A DNA stretch of 64,000 nt from Rahnella woolbedingensis (GTDB taxonomy: Bacteria; Pseudomonadota; Gammaproteobacteria; Enterobacterales; Enterobacteriaceae): contig NZ_RAHH01000015.1 of assembly GCF_003602095.1 (NCBI RefSeq), forward strand, positions 79,973 through 143,972, read 5' to 3'. The notes under the pieces were generated by a model. That model did not search any database, had not been told where the DNA came from, and saw only the letters and a program-made list of their open reading frames with translations. Position 1 is the stretch's first letter. Each line of letters opens with the position of its first letter. The translations under genes and the position numbers were made by a program. Shown here piece by piece: positions 42,895 through 53,175 of the stretch.

Positions 42895-44510
42895 GAACTT
42901 TTCCTCTCCGCATCCCAGGGAAGTTGTACAAAAAATTGGGTGTAAACATCGGGCTCTGATTCGACATTGACCGAACCGCCCAGGCTTTCGACCTGCTGTT
43001 TAGCCAGGAACAGGCCCATGCCACGCTGGTCGCCTTTCGACGAAACCCCTTTTTCAAAAATAGTTTCAATATTTTCCGGCTCAATACCCGGACCATCGTC
43101 ACTTACGATGCACGCCAACTGCCCGTTCTGATAGTGCAGCAACACGCTGACTTCGCCGTCAGGCTGCTCGCCAAGCGCATCCAGCGCGTTTTCAATCAGA
43201 TTGCCCAGCACCGTGATCAGCGCCGCCACCTGATCTTCATTATTGTTGTCCGGCAGCAGGCTGTCGTCGCTGAGCGTCAGCAGATGCCGCGTATCATAGG
43301 CGCGGTTAATCTTGCTCAGCAGGAAACCAGCGATCACCGGAGACTTGATTTTCAGCAGCAGGGAACCGATTTCCGCCTGATAATTATTGGCCGTTTTAAG
43401 GATGTAATCCTCAAGCTGCGCGTAGCTTTTCATGTGCAGCAATCCGAGGATCACGTGCAGTTTGTTCATAAATTCATGCGAACGTTCCCGCAGCGAATCC
43501 GCATAGTTTACCATGCCACTCAGGCGCTGCATTAACTGACTGACCTCGGTTTTATCCCTGAAGGTACAGATAGCGCCGATAATGACGCCGTTGTTGCGCA
43601 CCGGAACCGTGTTGCTAAGCAGTAAGCGGCCTTTGAAATTGATCTCTTCGTCGCGGCGGGGAATGCCCGTGTTTACCACATCCCGCAGGTTGGCGATCAG
43701 CGGCAACGTATTTTCATCCGGCGCCACGTCTGTGGCGGTTTCCTGAAAAATCTGCCGGGCAGTCTGGTTGATAAGCGTCACATGCGCCAGGTCATCCACG
43801 GCGATGACGCCTTCTTTGATCGACTGCAACATCGCCTGGCGCTGTTCGAACAGCGTCGAAATTTCATATGGCTCCAGCCCGAACAGAATGCGTTTAAGCA
43901 TGCGCACCAGGCAGTACGTGCCCAGTGCGCCGACAATCATGCCGAACAGCACCGTCCACAGGATACTCCAGCGGCTTTTATTGATTTGCTCGGTGACTTT
44001 GACCAGCGAAATCCCGATGGCCACCACGCCGATTTGCTTGTGATTGTTGTCGTATACCGGCGTGAAAACGCGCAGCGCTTCGTCGAGCGTGCCCTTATTA
44101 ATCGAGACGTTCTCTTTGCCGAGCAGTGCCGGATTAATGTCATCGCCGATAAAATGATGACTGATCACATCAGTATTCGGATGCGAATAACGGATGCCGT
44201 CCATATTGGTAACCACGATAAAAAGCAGATCGTTACGTTTTTGGACGGAGCTGGCAATCGGCTGAATGATATTGCTGTCCGGGGGCAGAAGCAGGGCGCG
44301 TTTGGTTTCCGGTAAATCCGCCATCGTTCGGGCGACGGCCAGCGCTTTATCTTTTACGCCGTCGCGGGTGGTATCGCTGACCTGAACAAAATAAAGCATG
44401 TGAACAACCAGCAAAACGGAAGCAATCACCGCGCTGACCATCAGAATAACGGATGTGCTCAGTTTCATGGGGTGCTTGCGCACGGGATGGCGTTGCTGCG
44501 AGTCGCTCAT
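42891..44510 (-). CDS. dcuS: C4-dicarboxylate sensor histidine kinase DcuS
   Basis: The 539-residue membrane kinase is collinear with E. coli DcuS (543). Its first transmembrane helix is at about 17-40 (STSVILMVSAVIASVLLVVHM), followed by the periplasmic PAS/Cache domain with R..H.F and HKQIGVVAIG. The second helix, a cytoplasmic PAS domain (GVIAVDDLAHVTLINQTA) and the kinase core with phospho-acceptor His in RERSHEFMNKLHVILGL and ATP-binding DDGPGI and GMGL boxes complete it. I start at 44510, which reproduces the 15 residues before MKLST seen in E. coli; 44540 is an alternative. It senses C4-dicarboxylates and citrate. Confidence 0.94.
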   Translation of the reverse strand: MSDSQQRHPVRKHPMKLSTSVILMVSAVIASVLLVVHMLYFVQVSDTTRDGVKDKALAVARTMADLPETKRALLLPPDSNIIQPIASSVQKRNDLLFIVVTNMDGIRYSHPNTDVISHHFIGDDINPALLGKENVSINKGTLDEALRVFTPVYDNNHKQIGVVAIGISLVKVTEQINKSRWSILWTVLFGMIVGALGTYCLVRMLKRILFGLEPYEISTLFEQRQAMLQSIKEGVIAVDDLAHVTLINQTARQIFQETATDVAPDENTLPLIANLRDVVNTGIPRRDEEINFKGRLLLSNTVPVRNNGVIIGAICTFRDKTEVSQLMQRLSGMVNYADSLRERSHEFMNKLHVILGLLHMKSYAQLEDYILKTANNYQAEIGSLLLKIKSPVIAGFLLSKINRAYDTRHLLTLSDDSLLPDNNNEDQVAALITVLGNLIENALDALGEQPDGEVSVLLHYQNGQLACIVSDDGPGIEPENIETIFEKGVSSKGDQRGMGLFLAKQQVESLGGSVNVESEPDVYTQFFVQLPWDAERKSS

Positions 44511-44689
44511 GGGAGCCCCGGAAAAGAGCCAAATGCTCATTGGTAATGTCTGACAGTTCGCGTTGTTCGTCCGGCGTCATTATGCTGAACACTGCGTGAA
44601 CCTACCCTGTTCACGCATAATGATATGTCTATTCCTCTGATACTTCCGCTATTTAATACTTTCAAAAGGGGATATCCGCGGAATCTTCA

Positions 44690-46342
<1,653 letters not shown>

Positions 46343-46388
46343 TTATTGTTATTTGAGGTTATTGTTGAAAGGGCAGTTTATTTTTATC

Positions 46389-47780
46389 TTAAAGGTTATT
46401 TACGGTTTGTGGCTGTACCTTCTGCCCAGCATTAATGTCGCTGTCTGTTTTTCTTTTATCCAGCTCGGCTTTAATTTTCTCGTAATTATCATCGAGCCGG
46501 TAATAACATCCTATCCAGAACATTGAGCAAAGAATAAGGGCTGCAGGGATATACAGATAACAGGCTTTGATGGCCAGAAGTGCCTGCGGGTTTTGCGCAT
46601 GGTTCGCGACATAACCGCCCGCAGAGAGCAGGATGCCGCTGATTGCGCCTGCGCCAGCCATAGCCACTTTACCGAGAAACCCATTAATTGAGGTCAATAT
46701 ACCCGCGGTGTTAATACCGGTTTTCCATTCGCCATAATCGACAGGATCAGCCTGCATTGAGAAATAGATCGCCGTGCGTTGCCCCGCACCAATAGATAAT
46801 ATCGTTGCCCCTGCAAGTAAGCCTGTAATGGAGCTGCCGGAAAATATCATAACTATCATGCCGGCTAAGTTAATCGCGCAGGAAAATAAATAAACGTGCC
46901 GCTTTTTCATTCTCGCCGCCATAAAGGGCACGGTTAATGTGCCTAATAACGGAACAAAGGTTGAAATACCTGCAGCAATCGCAGTGATATTCGGGTCGCC
47001 AACATAATAATTAAAGAAATAGACCAGTGCGCCGGTCTGGAAAAAGAAAGCGCCCCACATCAGGAAAATATTAACGGCAAAAACAAACCACGGACGGTTA
47101 TGTCGCAGACTGGTCCACGCCCGGTTAAGAGTCATTCTTTCGTTATGCACGTTGATGCTTTCTTTGACGTTGGCAAAACTTAGTAGCAGGAAAAAGATGG
47201 CAATCCCGCCGAAGATCATCGCGGTATACAGGAAGCCGGACTGTTGATTGCCATTGCCGAGCGAATGAACCAGCGGCAGGGTGGCGACGGCGACAATGGT
47301 TGAGCCAAGGGATCCCATTACAATACGCACCGCTGAAAGTGTGGTGCGTTCTTTCGAATCATTGGTGATGAAAGGCAGCATGGCGCAGAAGGGGATATTG
47401 ACCAGCGTATAAAGGAATGACAGGCACAGATAGGTCAGAAATGCATACCAGAGTTTGCCTGTCAGACCGAAATCCGGGACATAAAATGCCATCACGCATA
47501 ACAAACCAAAGGGCACCGCGCCAATCAACAGATAAGGGCGGCAGCGTCCCCAGCGGGTATAAGTGTTGTCTATCGCCAGTCCCATCAGGACATCGGCGAC
47601 ACCATCCACCAGTCGGGTGACTAAAAACATCAGCCCGGCGTAGTAGGCGGGTAATCCCATAATGTCGGTATAAAAGAACATCAGATAGAGCGAGATCATC
47701 TGCCAGACGAGGTTACAGGACAAATCGGCGATCCCATATCCCAGGCGTTGCCGCCAGAGGGAAAATGTTGTGTTTTGCAT
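46389..47780 (-). CDS. GPH-family glycoside:cation symporter (rhamnoside cassette)
   Basis: The 463-residue protein has about 12 membrane segments and MelB-family features: LGYGIADLSCNLVWQ, the loop TRLVDGVADVLMGLAIDNT, and RWGRCRPYLLIGA. It is distinct from the symporter at 3600 but of the same family. It would bring the intact glycoside into the cytoplasm, where the GH78-like enzyme acts. RhiT, the rhamnogalacturonide carrier of plant-associated enterobacteria, belongs to the same family, but direct orthology was not tested. It lies between the hydrolase (45 bp upstream) and porin (55 bp downstream) genes in one operon. Confidence 0.87.
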   Translation of the reverse strand: MQNTTFSLWRQRLGYGIADLSCNLVWQMISLYLMFFYTDIMGLPAYYAGLMFLVTRLVDGVADVLMGLAIDNTYTRWGRCRPYLLIGAVPFGLLCVMAFYVPDFGLTGKLWYAFLTYLCLSFLYTLVNIPFCAMLPFITNDSKERTTLSAVRIVMGSLGSTIVAVATLPLVHSLGNGNQQSGFLYTAMIFGGIAIFFLLLSFANVKESINVHNERMTLNRAWTSLRHNRPWFVFAVNIFLMWGAFFFQTGALVYFFNYYVGDPNITAIAAGISTFVPLLGTLTVPFMAARMKKRHVYLFSCAINLAGMIVMIFSGSSITGLLAGATILSIGAGQRTAIYFSMQADPVDYGEWKTGINTAGILTSINGFLGKVAMAGAGAISGILLSAGGYVANHAQNPQALLAIKACYLYIPAALILCSMFWIGCYYRLDDNYEKIKAELDKRKTDSDINAGQKVQPQTVNNL

Positions 47781-47825
47781 GGTTTATTCTCTTCAGGGTG
47801 GAGGTTATTGTTATTTTTTAGAACG

Positions 47826-49400
47826 TTATAACCCGTATTTACGAATGAAATAAGCGGGGGTACAGCTCCATGCATGACAGTAGCTGTTAATCAGTTTGCT
47901 GCCATACGGGGAAAAGTCAGGGCGTTTAGGGTCATATAATTCCCAGAACGTATCCGCACCGGCCTGAACCATGCCGCCCCAATATTTTTTTATTTCCTGC
48001 ACTGCGCGGCTTGTTTCCCCCACGCTTATCAGTGCATCGATAAAATGGTGCATCATGTAAGGGGTATTCATGCCTGTCTCCGGTGGTGTGGTCAGGAGAT
48101 TCGCCATGATGCGGGCACGAAATTTCTCTTCGCCCACGCCAGCCAGCACCAGCCAGACCTGAGAGGCACAGGAGATTTGCGCCTGAGTGCCGCTGACAAA
48201 AAAGCCTTTTTCTTCGTCCCACAGTTCACTTCTGGTCGCCGCGTCCAGACGGCGGATCTGCTGATCCAACCAGGCGACACGTGGTAGATCACATCGCTGC
48301 GCCAGTTCCCGCCCTTTTTTAAGGCAGTAAATCAGCACGCCCTGTGCAGGCGCTTGCTTATTCAGTGATTCATGCCAGTCGATAAATGCCCACCAATCTT
48401 CGCTGTCGTGCAGAATGCCATTTTCGGCGACACGTTCAAGAGCAAGTTCCATCTGCCGTACTGCGGTTGGCCAGAGGTCATTCTGGGTCGTCAGGTCGTC
48501 CGTTGCCGCTATGTAGTCGGCTAGCGTTGCGACAAAAAAGAGGGCGTAATCAAGTAAAAAAGTATCGTCTGCGATCACCTCGGGTTTCATAAACAAGTTC
48601 GATGAAACCATGCCATCTTCACGCGTCAACCCCGCGAACAAATACAGGCAGCGCCTGACCAGATTGTTCTGGCCGTAGGTCTGGTAATTGACCAGCGCCT
48701 GTAACCGTAAATCACCAAGCCATAACCTGCGGTCACGTTTCGGACCGTCTTCAAACACATCCTGCATACAATTACGCAAGGTTAGTACGCTGACCTTATC
48801 GATCTGCCCAAGCAGAGCATCCGGGTGGCTCAGGCTTTTAATTGTGGAGGGATCTGCCGACGTCACCGTCGTGAGGTGAATATCACTAAGTCGCAGCGTA
48901 AATTTTGCAGAGGTCGATATCACTTTAATTTTGACATAGCGGCAGCAATAGCGACGGGGCAAGCGGACATGCGCGGGCAACACATCCAGATAGAGATCTT
49001 CCTGTTGCAACCAGCTGCTGCTCAGCCAGCCATCATAATCACTGAATGGCTCGGCTATTTCCGCAGGTGTTTCACCAAAAATAAATTGCAGATGTGCAGG
49101 GGCGTCAGGCGGGCTTCCGGCAGCCTCACAGCTCAGGCCAAAGTAACCGACGCAATGGGTTCCGAAATCGACAACGATTTCTTCCCCCGGACCGAATTCC
49201 CGGTTTGCCAGTCCGGCCGGCGTACCGCAGGTTTCGGTCCGCCAACCGTGGATCTGCGAGGCATCGGGGACAGCGTTTACCAGACTTAACGCCGGACGGC
49301 GATACTGTTGTAACGCAGGTACGAGGCTAGCTGCGGTAGAAAGAAAGTGGGTATTGCGTTGAAAAATCAATTCGCTGTTTTTTTGAATTCCCTGGGACAT
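47826..49400 (-). CDS. GH78-like alpha-L-rhamnosidase, intracellular
   Basis: The 524-residue protein has a beta-sandwich N-terminal part and an (alpha/alpha)6-barrel catalytic part. DGPKRDRRLWLGD at 218-230 corresponds to the GH78 motif DxPxRxERLGWxGD with the general-acid region, and DTFWELYD near 490 corresponds to the second conserved Glu. It lacks a signal peptide and is shorter than many GH78 enzymes (often above 700), resembling a compact cytoplasmic form. I start at 49400 behind AGGAA; the frame continues to 49442. It would release rhamnose from imported oligosaccharides or plant glycosides. No rhamnose catabolic genes (rhaBAD) are in the window. Confidence 0.8.
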   Translation of the reverse strand: MSQGIQKNSELIFQRNTHFLSTAASLVPALQQYRRPALSLVNAVPDASQIHGWRTETCGTPAGLANREFGPGEEIVVDFGTHCVGYFGLSCEAAGSPPDAPAHLQFIFGETPAEIAEPFSDYDGWLSSSWLQQEDLYLDVLPAHVRLPRRYCCRYVKIKVISTSAKFTLRLSDIHLTTVTSADPSTIKSLSHPDALLGQIDKVSVLTLRNCMQDVFEDGPKRDRRLWLGDLRLQALVNYQTYGQNNLVRRCLYLFAGLTREDGMVSSNLFMKPEVIADDTFLLDYALFFVATLADYIAATDDLTTQNDLWPTAVRQMELALERVAENGILHDSEDWWAFIDWHESLNKQAPAQGVLIYCLKKGRELAQRCDLPRVAWLDQQIRRLDAATRSELWDEEKGFFVSGTQAQISCASQVWLVLAGVGEEKFRARIMANLLTTPPETGMNTPYMMHHFIDALISVGETSRAVQEIKKYWGGMVQAGADTFWELYDPKRPDFSPYGSKLINSYCHAWSCTPAYFIRKYGL

Positions 49401-49617
49401 GCCTGATTCCTGTGCGATGTTGTGGTGGCATTCAGTGTGCACCGGACGGGATCGGCCAGCTATTCTGAGATTGCCAGCCTGTGAGCCGCAATGGCAGCCA
49501 GAGTGGGGTAGTTAAGGCGATGATCACAAATTCTGAAAACAGATTCGCCGCCCTGAGAGCAATAATTTATGTTGGCTGCCTGCCCGGATGTGTGAATGAA
49601 AAGAGATAACGTGCCCT

Positions 49618-50436
49618 ATGGAGAAGCTCAGAATTGAAGCCTATTTTCCGTCTGCTGATGAGAAACTTTCGGTCTATTCCAGCGACCCGGAAGATAATAA
49701 CAGTGAGCATTGTCATGATTTTAACGAACTGGTGATTGTGGATAGCGGGCACGGCCTGCACGTGATCAATGGCAAACCTATTTTTATTCAGGAAGGGGAC
49801 GTCTTTTTTGTCAGGGACAATGACTACCATTTCTATGATGAACTGGGCACGCTGAAACTGATTAATGTGCTGATCAATCCGCAAATACAGTTCAATTATC
49901 TGACCAATACAGAAGGTTTATTGTCCCGTTTTTCAGCCAGCGAAGGCAGTCATTACGGTTGGCTGTTGCCTGACGTCAAAAATCATTGTCGCGGTCTTGT
50001 CGGTCAGATGTTTACCAATAACCGGGAACAGGATCCTCAGGCGTTGCAACAGGAGGGACTATTTTTTCAACTGATCATGAATCTGGTGAATCAGCAGGAA
50101 AGCGGCGATCGCAATCACACCCAATACAAACTGCACCGTATGCTAGGCTACCTGCAGGAACACTGTTTCACCGAGATTAACTGGACAGATGTGGCGGATG
50201 CATTTTTGCTGACCCAACGTACGTTGTTCCGCCGCATTAAGGAAACCACGGGTATGACGCCGGAAAATTACCTGAAAAGATTACGACTGGTTTCTGCAAG
50301 GGTGAAAATTAAAAACACCGAAACGTCCATTACAGATATCGCTTTTATGTGCGGGTTCTCCAATAGTAATCATTTCACCACATCCTATAAGCAGGTCTTT
50401 GGCCTGACGCCTTCGCAGGAAAGAAAAAAGGCCTGA
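49618..50436 (+). CDS. AraC-family regulator, RhaR/RhaS-like
   Basis: The 272-residue regulator has an N-terminal cupin sensor (EHCHDFNELVIVDSGHGLHV, GDVFFVRDNDYHFY) that strongly resembles RhaR, and a C-terminal double helix-turn-helix (DVADAFLLTQRTLFRRIKET; ITDIAFMCGFSNSNHFTTSY). RhaR and RhaS respond to L-rhamnose. It is divergent from the GH78/GPH/porin operon with a 217-bp intergenic region, so it probably activates that operon with rhamnose as inducer. The start codon ATG 49618 has only a weak ribosome site. Confidence 0.87.
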   Translation: MEKLRIEAYFPSADEKLSVYSSDPEDNNSEHCHDFNELVIVDSGHGLHVINGKPIFIQEGDVFFVRDNDYHFYDELGTLKLINVLINPQIQFNYLTNTEGLLSRFSASEGSHYGWLLPDVKNHCRGLVGQMFTNNREQDPQALQQEGLFFQLIMNLVNQQESGDRNHTQYKLHRMLGYLQEHCFTEINWTDVADAFLLTQRTLFRRIKETTGMTPENYLKRLRLVSARVKIKNTETSITDIAFMCGFSNSNHFTTSYKQVFGLTPSQERKKA

Positions 50437-50451
50437 ATCTCTTCAGGCCTT
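50424..50451 (-). terminator. Terminator downstream of rcnB
   Basis: AAGGCCTGAA and TTCAGGCCTT form a perfect 10-bp stem with a 4-nt loop; on the minus strand a T-run follows. The hairpin overlaps the AraC-family stop codon, so it ends both convergent genes. Confidence 0.85.
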
Positions 50452-50473
50452 ATCTGTGCATTTCGTTTCCAGA

Positions 50474-50791
50474 TTACTGGAAATAGATGTCGCCGTTTTC
50501 AGCTTTGAGGATTTTGCCGTCGGTATCGGTGATCAGCGCGTAGCTGCCGCCGATGTAAGTCCAGTGGCTGCCTGCATCAGGTGCAGGTAAATGACGTTCC
50601 TGCCAGCCGACAATTTCGTAAGGCTTGGTGCGGTACAGCGCCGGAACCTGGTCGCCGATCGCATATAATTTAGAATCATCGTAGAACGATTTGATTTCAT
50701 GCGAGTTTGACGCAGCAAACGCGGTATTCGCCAGAGGTAACAGTGAAGAAACAACCAAAGCAGATAACAAAACAATTTTAGAATGACGCAT
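50474..50791 (-). CDS. rcnB: Periplasmic RcnB-family nickel/cobalt homeostasis protein
   Basis: The 105-residue precursor has a Sec signal peptide (cleaved after NTAFA, near residue 26) and an RcnB domain. The motif GDQVPALYRTKPYEIVGWQ and the run LPAPDAGSHWTYIGGSYALI closely match E. coli RcnB (YohN), which helps the RcnA efflux pump keep Ni and Co in balance. No rcnA or rcnR gene is in the window, so it is separated from its usual partners. It is monocistronic. Confidence 0.85.
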   Translation of the reverse strand: MRHSKIVLLSALVVSSLLPLANTAFAASNSHEIKSFYDDSKLYAIGDQVPALYRTKPYEIVGWQERHLPAPDAGSHWTYIGGSYALITDTDGKILKAENGDIYFQ

Positions 50792-51040
50792 AGATTATCC
50801 CGTTTAAAACCATCAACTTAATGCCTGCCTCGGTAATATGCCGCCAGTCCGTTGTACGAGCCATAAAGCCAAAGCCTGTGCTTTTTATGTAGGACAGGAT
50901 AATAACGAGAAAGTGTCCGGATGGCGGGACGTTTTTTTGTGTCGAAATGCAAATGATTTCAGAACTGTCCGTTAGTGCATGTGGTCGCCACGATTTCTTC
51001 TAGCCTTATAGTTCACTCATTTTTCAGATAAGGAATGTTT

Positions 51041-51949
51041 ATGAGCAATCAAAAAACGATTCCCGGTTCACTCAATGCCCCTCATGTGGACGCGTTCCCG
51101 ACGCCGCCGTTTGAGCATCAGAAACAGCCGTTTCCCGGACTGGCCAGCAAAATGAAGCCGGTGCCCGATCACGGCGAGAAAACTTATAAAGGCAGCGACC
51201 GGCTGAAAGGCCGTAAAGCTTTGATTACCGGCGGTGACTCAGGCATAGGCCGCGCGGTGGCCATTGCGTTCGCCAGAGAGGGCGCGCAGGTCGCGATTAA
51301 TTATCTGCCTGATGAAGAGCCGGATGCCAAAGAAGTGATGGATTTACTGTGGAGCGAAGGGCTGAAAGTGGTCGCCATTCCCGGTGATATCCGTGATGAG
51401 AAATTCTGTCAGCAGCTGGTGAAAGAAGCCGAAGAGAAGCTCGGCGGGTTGGATCTGCTGGTCAATAATGCCGGTCGTCAGCAGTTTTGTGATTCGATTA
51501 AAGATCTGACCACCGAAGCTTTTGACGCCACGTTTAAAACTAACGTCTATGCGATGTTCTGGATAACCAAAGCAGCGCTGGAATTTATCCCGCGCGGCGG
51601 GTCGATCATTAATACTTCCTCGGTACAGGCTTTTTTACCGAGCGACAATCTGCTCGATTATTCTCAGACCAAGGCGTCAATTGTGGCGTTTACCAAAGGT
51701 CTGGCCAAACAGCTGGCGCCTGAAGGTATCAGGGTAAACTCTGTCGCGCCGGGGCCGTACTGGACGGCGTTACAGGTTTGCGGCGGTCAGCCGCAGGAAA
51801 AAGTCGAGAAATTTGGCGAGCAGGCACCGCTGAAACGTCCGGGACAACCGGCGGAAATTGCGGCGATGTATGTCACGCTGGCCTCGCAGGAAAGCAGCTA
51901 TGCCTCCGGGCAGGTCTGGTGCTCCGATGGCGGTACCGGTACGCTTTAA
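51041..51949 (+). CDS. SDR oxidoreductase, YghA-like
   Basis: The 302-residue classical SDR has an N-terminal extension (about 45 residues, Pro-rich) that is typical of the YghA/general-stress-protein-39 group. Motifs are GGDSGIGRAVA (cofactor binding), NNAGRQ, S in INTSSVQAF, and catalytic YSQTK. It ends with the usual ASGQVWCSDGG. Substrates of the group include aldehydes; here unknown. The ATG at 51041 is preferred to that at 51035 because AAGGA is correctly spaced. Confidence 0.87.
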   Translation: MSNQKTIPGSLNAPHVDAFPTPPFEHQKQPFPGLASKMKPVPDHGEKTYKGSDRLKGRKALITGGDSGIGRAVAIAFAREGAQVAINYLPDEEPDAKEVMDLLWSEGLKVVAIPGDIRDEKFCQQLVKEAEEKLGGLDLLVNNAGRQQFCDSIKDLTTEAFDATFKTNVYAMFWITKAALEFIPRGGSIINTSSVQAFLPSDNLLDYSQTKASIVAFTKGLAKQLAPEGIRVNSVAPGPYWTALQVCGGQPQEKVEKFGEQAPLKRPGQPAEIAAMYVTLASQESSYASGQVWCSDGGTGTL

Positions 51950-52070
51950 AACTCAGAATAAATCGACACAGTCTGCCGGTGGCATCGTAGTTTGAGAAAA
52001 TGAATCAGCGGATTATTCCTATTTTTCATCCTGGCACCCGGGACGCCTCACGGACAATCTAAAGGAAGCT

Positions 52071-52103
52071 ATGATTGATTCATCTGTACCACGCTACAGA
52101 TAA
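52071..52103 (+). CDS. Possible 10-residue ORF in a short transcript
   Basis: ATG at 52071 is preceded by AAAGGAAGCT, a good Shine-Dalgarno, and encodes MIDSSVPRYR before a stop. A strong terminator follows 35 bp later, so a short transcript ends here. It could be a leader, a small protein or chance within an sRNA. Confidence 0.3.
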   Translation: MIDSSVPRYR

Positions 52104-52137
52104 CCACTGCATTTAATTCTTGTGTCCGTCTGTGATT

Positions 52138-52163
52138 GCCCGCTTTTATGCGGGCTTTTTTTT
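52138..52163 (+). terminator. Strong Rho-independent terminator
   Basis: GCCCGC-TTTTAT-GCGGGC followed by eight T. It is 190 bp downstream of the SDR stop, so it ends either that transcript or an independent short RNA. Confidence 0.88.
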
Positions 52164-52299
52164 GGATTTTCTTTAGCAACAGGGAGATAAAAAAGTGGTC
52201 TTCTGATTGAAATCACTGGAAATAACTATCGACAATAAGAATAATCTAATTATGCTATATTTAAGTTAATTATTTCTTCTTAAATTCCGGACTCAACAC

Positions 52300-52521
52300 A
52301 TGCCAGATATCAGGATTGTCTGCGAACAATGCGGCTCAGACCGCTTTGTCGCCAGCGCGAATACGCCTTTCGCTGAACAGGTAAATTCTATTGTCTGTGC
52401 GGTCTGCTCGCATCCTGTCAGAGTCGATGAAGTTATCATTTTTAAAGAAGGTACCTACATCAGCGGGTCCTACGACAACTTCCCCGGCGCCACGTCCAGA
52501 ATGAGTGACTTCGATATCTGA
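52300..52521 (+). CDS. Small zinc-ribbon-like protein, unknown
   Basis: The 73-residue protein has CEQC at residues 8-11 and CAVC at about 33-36, the two-knuckle pattern of a zinc ribbon. The rest is short beta-rich sequence. I do not recognise a named family. The upstream 130 bp is A+T-rich with promoter-like TATGCT, while the ribosome site is weak. It converges on the flavin reductase gene with only 5 bp between the stops. Confidence 0.6.
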   Translation: MPDIRIVCEQCGSDRFVASANTPFAEQVNSIVCAVCSHPVRVDEVIIFKEGTYISGSYDNFPGATSRMSDFDI

Positions 52522-52526
52522 TCTTA

Positions 52527-53174
52527 TTACCCCCTGGCCGCCCATTCCTCCGGGGTCAGCGTTTTAATATCAAACAGGTCGCGCGTACGGGTGTAGGTGT
52601 GGCCCCCCATTCTTCCGACAGCGTCCATCATCTGCTGGTCGATATGCAGATTCGACGGGTCAACCGCATCGCTACGGACATAAACCCCCAGCACTTCACC
52701 GAGAATGATTTCCCGCGCAGGCCCCACCTGAAGCGTGGTATGACGGCGGCATTCCAGCGCCGCAGGTGCAGCAAGAATTCGCGGACTTCTGACCATCACC
52801 CCCGGAGTCGTGTCCAGTCCGGCCTCTTCAAGTTCATCTATCTCTGGCCCGAATTTTATGGCACAGATTTCCATCTGCCTGACCAGCGCATCGTCGACGA
52901 TGTGAACCGTAAACTCGCCGGTTTCACGGATATTGCGCGCGGTATCCTTAAAGCGCATATCGGCATAATTCTCTACGCCGATGGCCACAATCGCCGGGTC
53001 ATGCGTCAGCACATTGAAAAAGCTGAACGGTCCGGCATTCGGAACACCGTCGTGACTGACGGTCGTCACCAGCGCGACAGGGCGCGGGATCACGGTGCCG
53101 ATGAGGATTTTATAACGTTCACGTTCAGTCAGCTGTGCAAAGTCAAAATGAGTATGTGAGGAAGGTCGGGTCAT
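52527..53174 (-). CDS. Flavin reductase-family protein (DIM6/NTAB type)
   Basis: The 215-residue protein has a flavin reductase-like domain (LIGTVIPRPVALVTTVSHDGVPNAGPFSFFNVLTHDPAIVAIG). This group binds FMN and may reduce flavin for a monooxygenase or act by itself. I start at 53174, which has AGGGA upstream and lies one base after the M24 stop; an upstream start at 53207 would overlap that gene. It is the last gene of a six-gene minus-strand operon: ABC transporter (four genes), M24-fold protein, reductase. That association suggests oxidative handling of the imported compound. Confidence 0.82.
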   Translation of the reverse strand: MTRPSSHTHFDFAQLTERERYKILIGTVIPRPVALVTTVSHDGVPNAGPFSFFNVLTHDPAIVAIGVENYADMRFKDTARNIRETGEFTVHIVDDALVRQMEICAIKFGPEIDELEEAGLDTTPGVMVRSPRILAAPAALECRRHTTLQVGPAREIILGEVLGVYVRSDAVDPSNLHIDQQMMDAVGRMGGHTYTRTRDLFDIKTLTPEEWAARG

Positions 53175-53175
53175 A

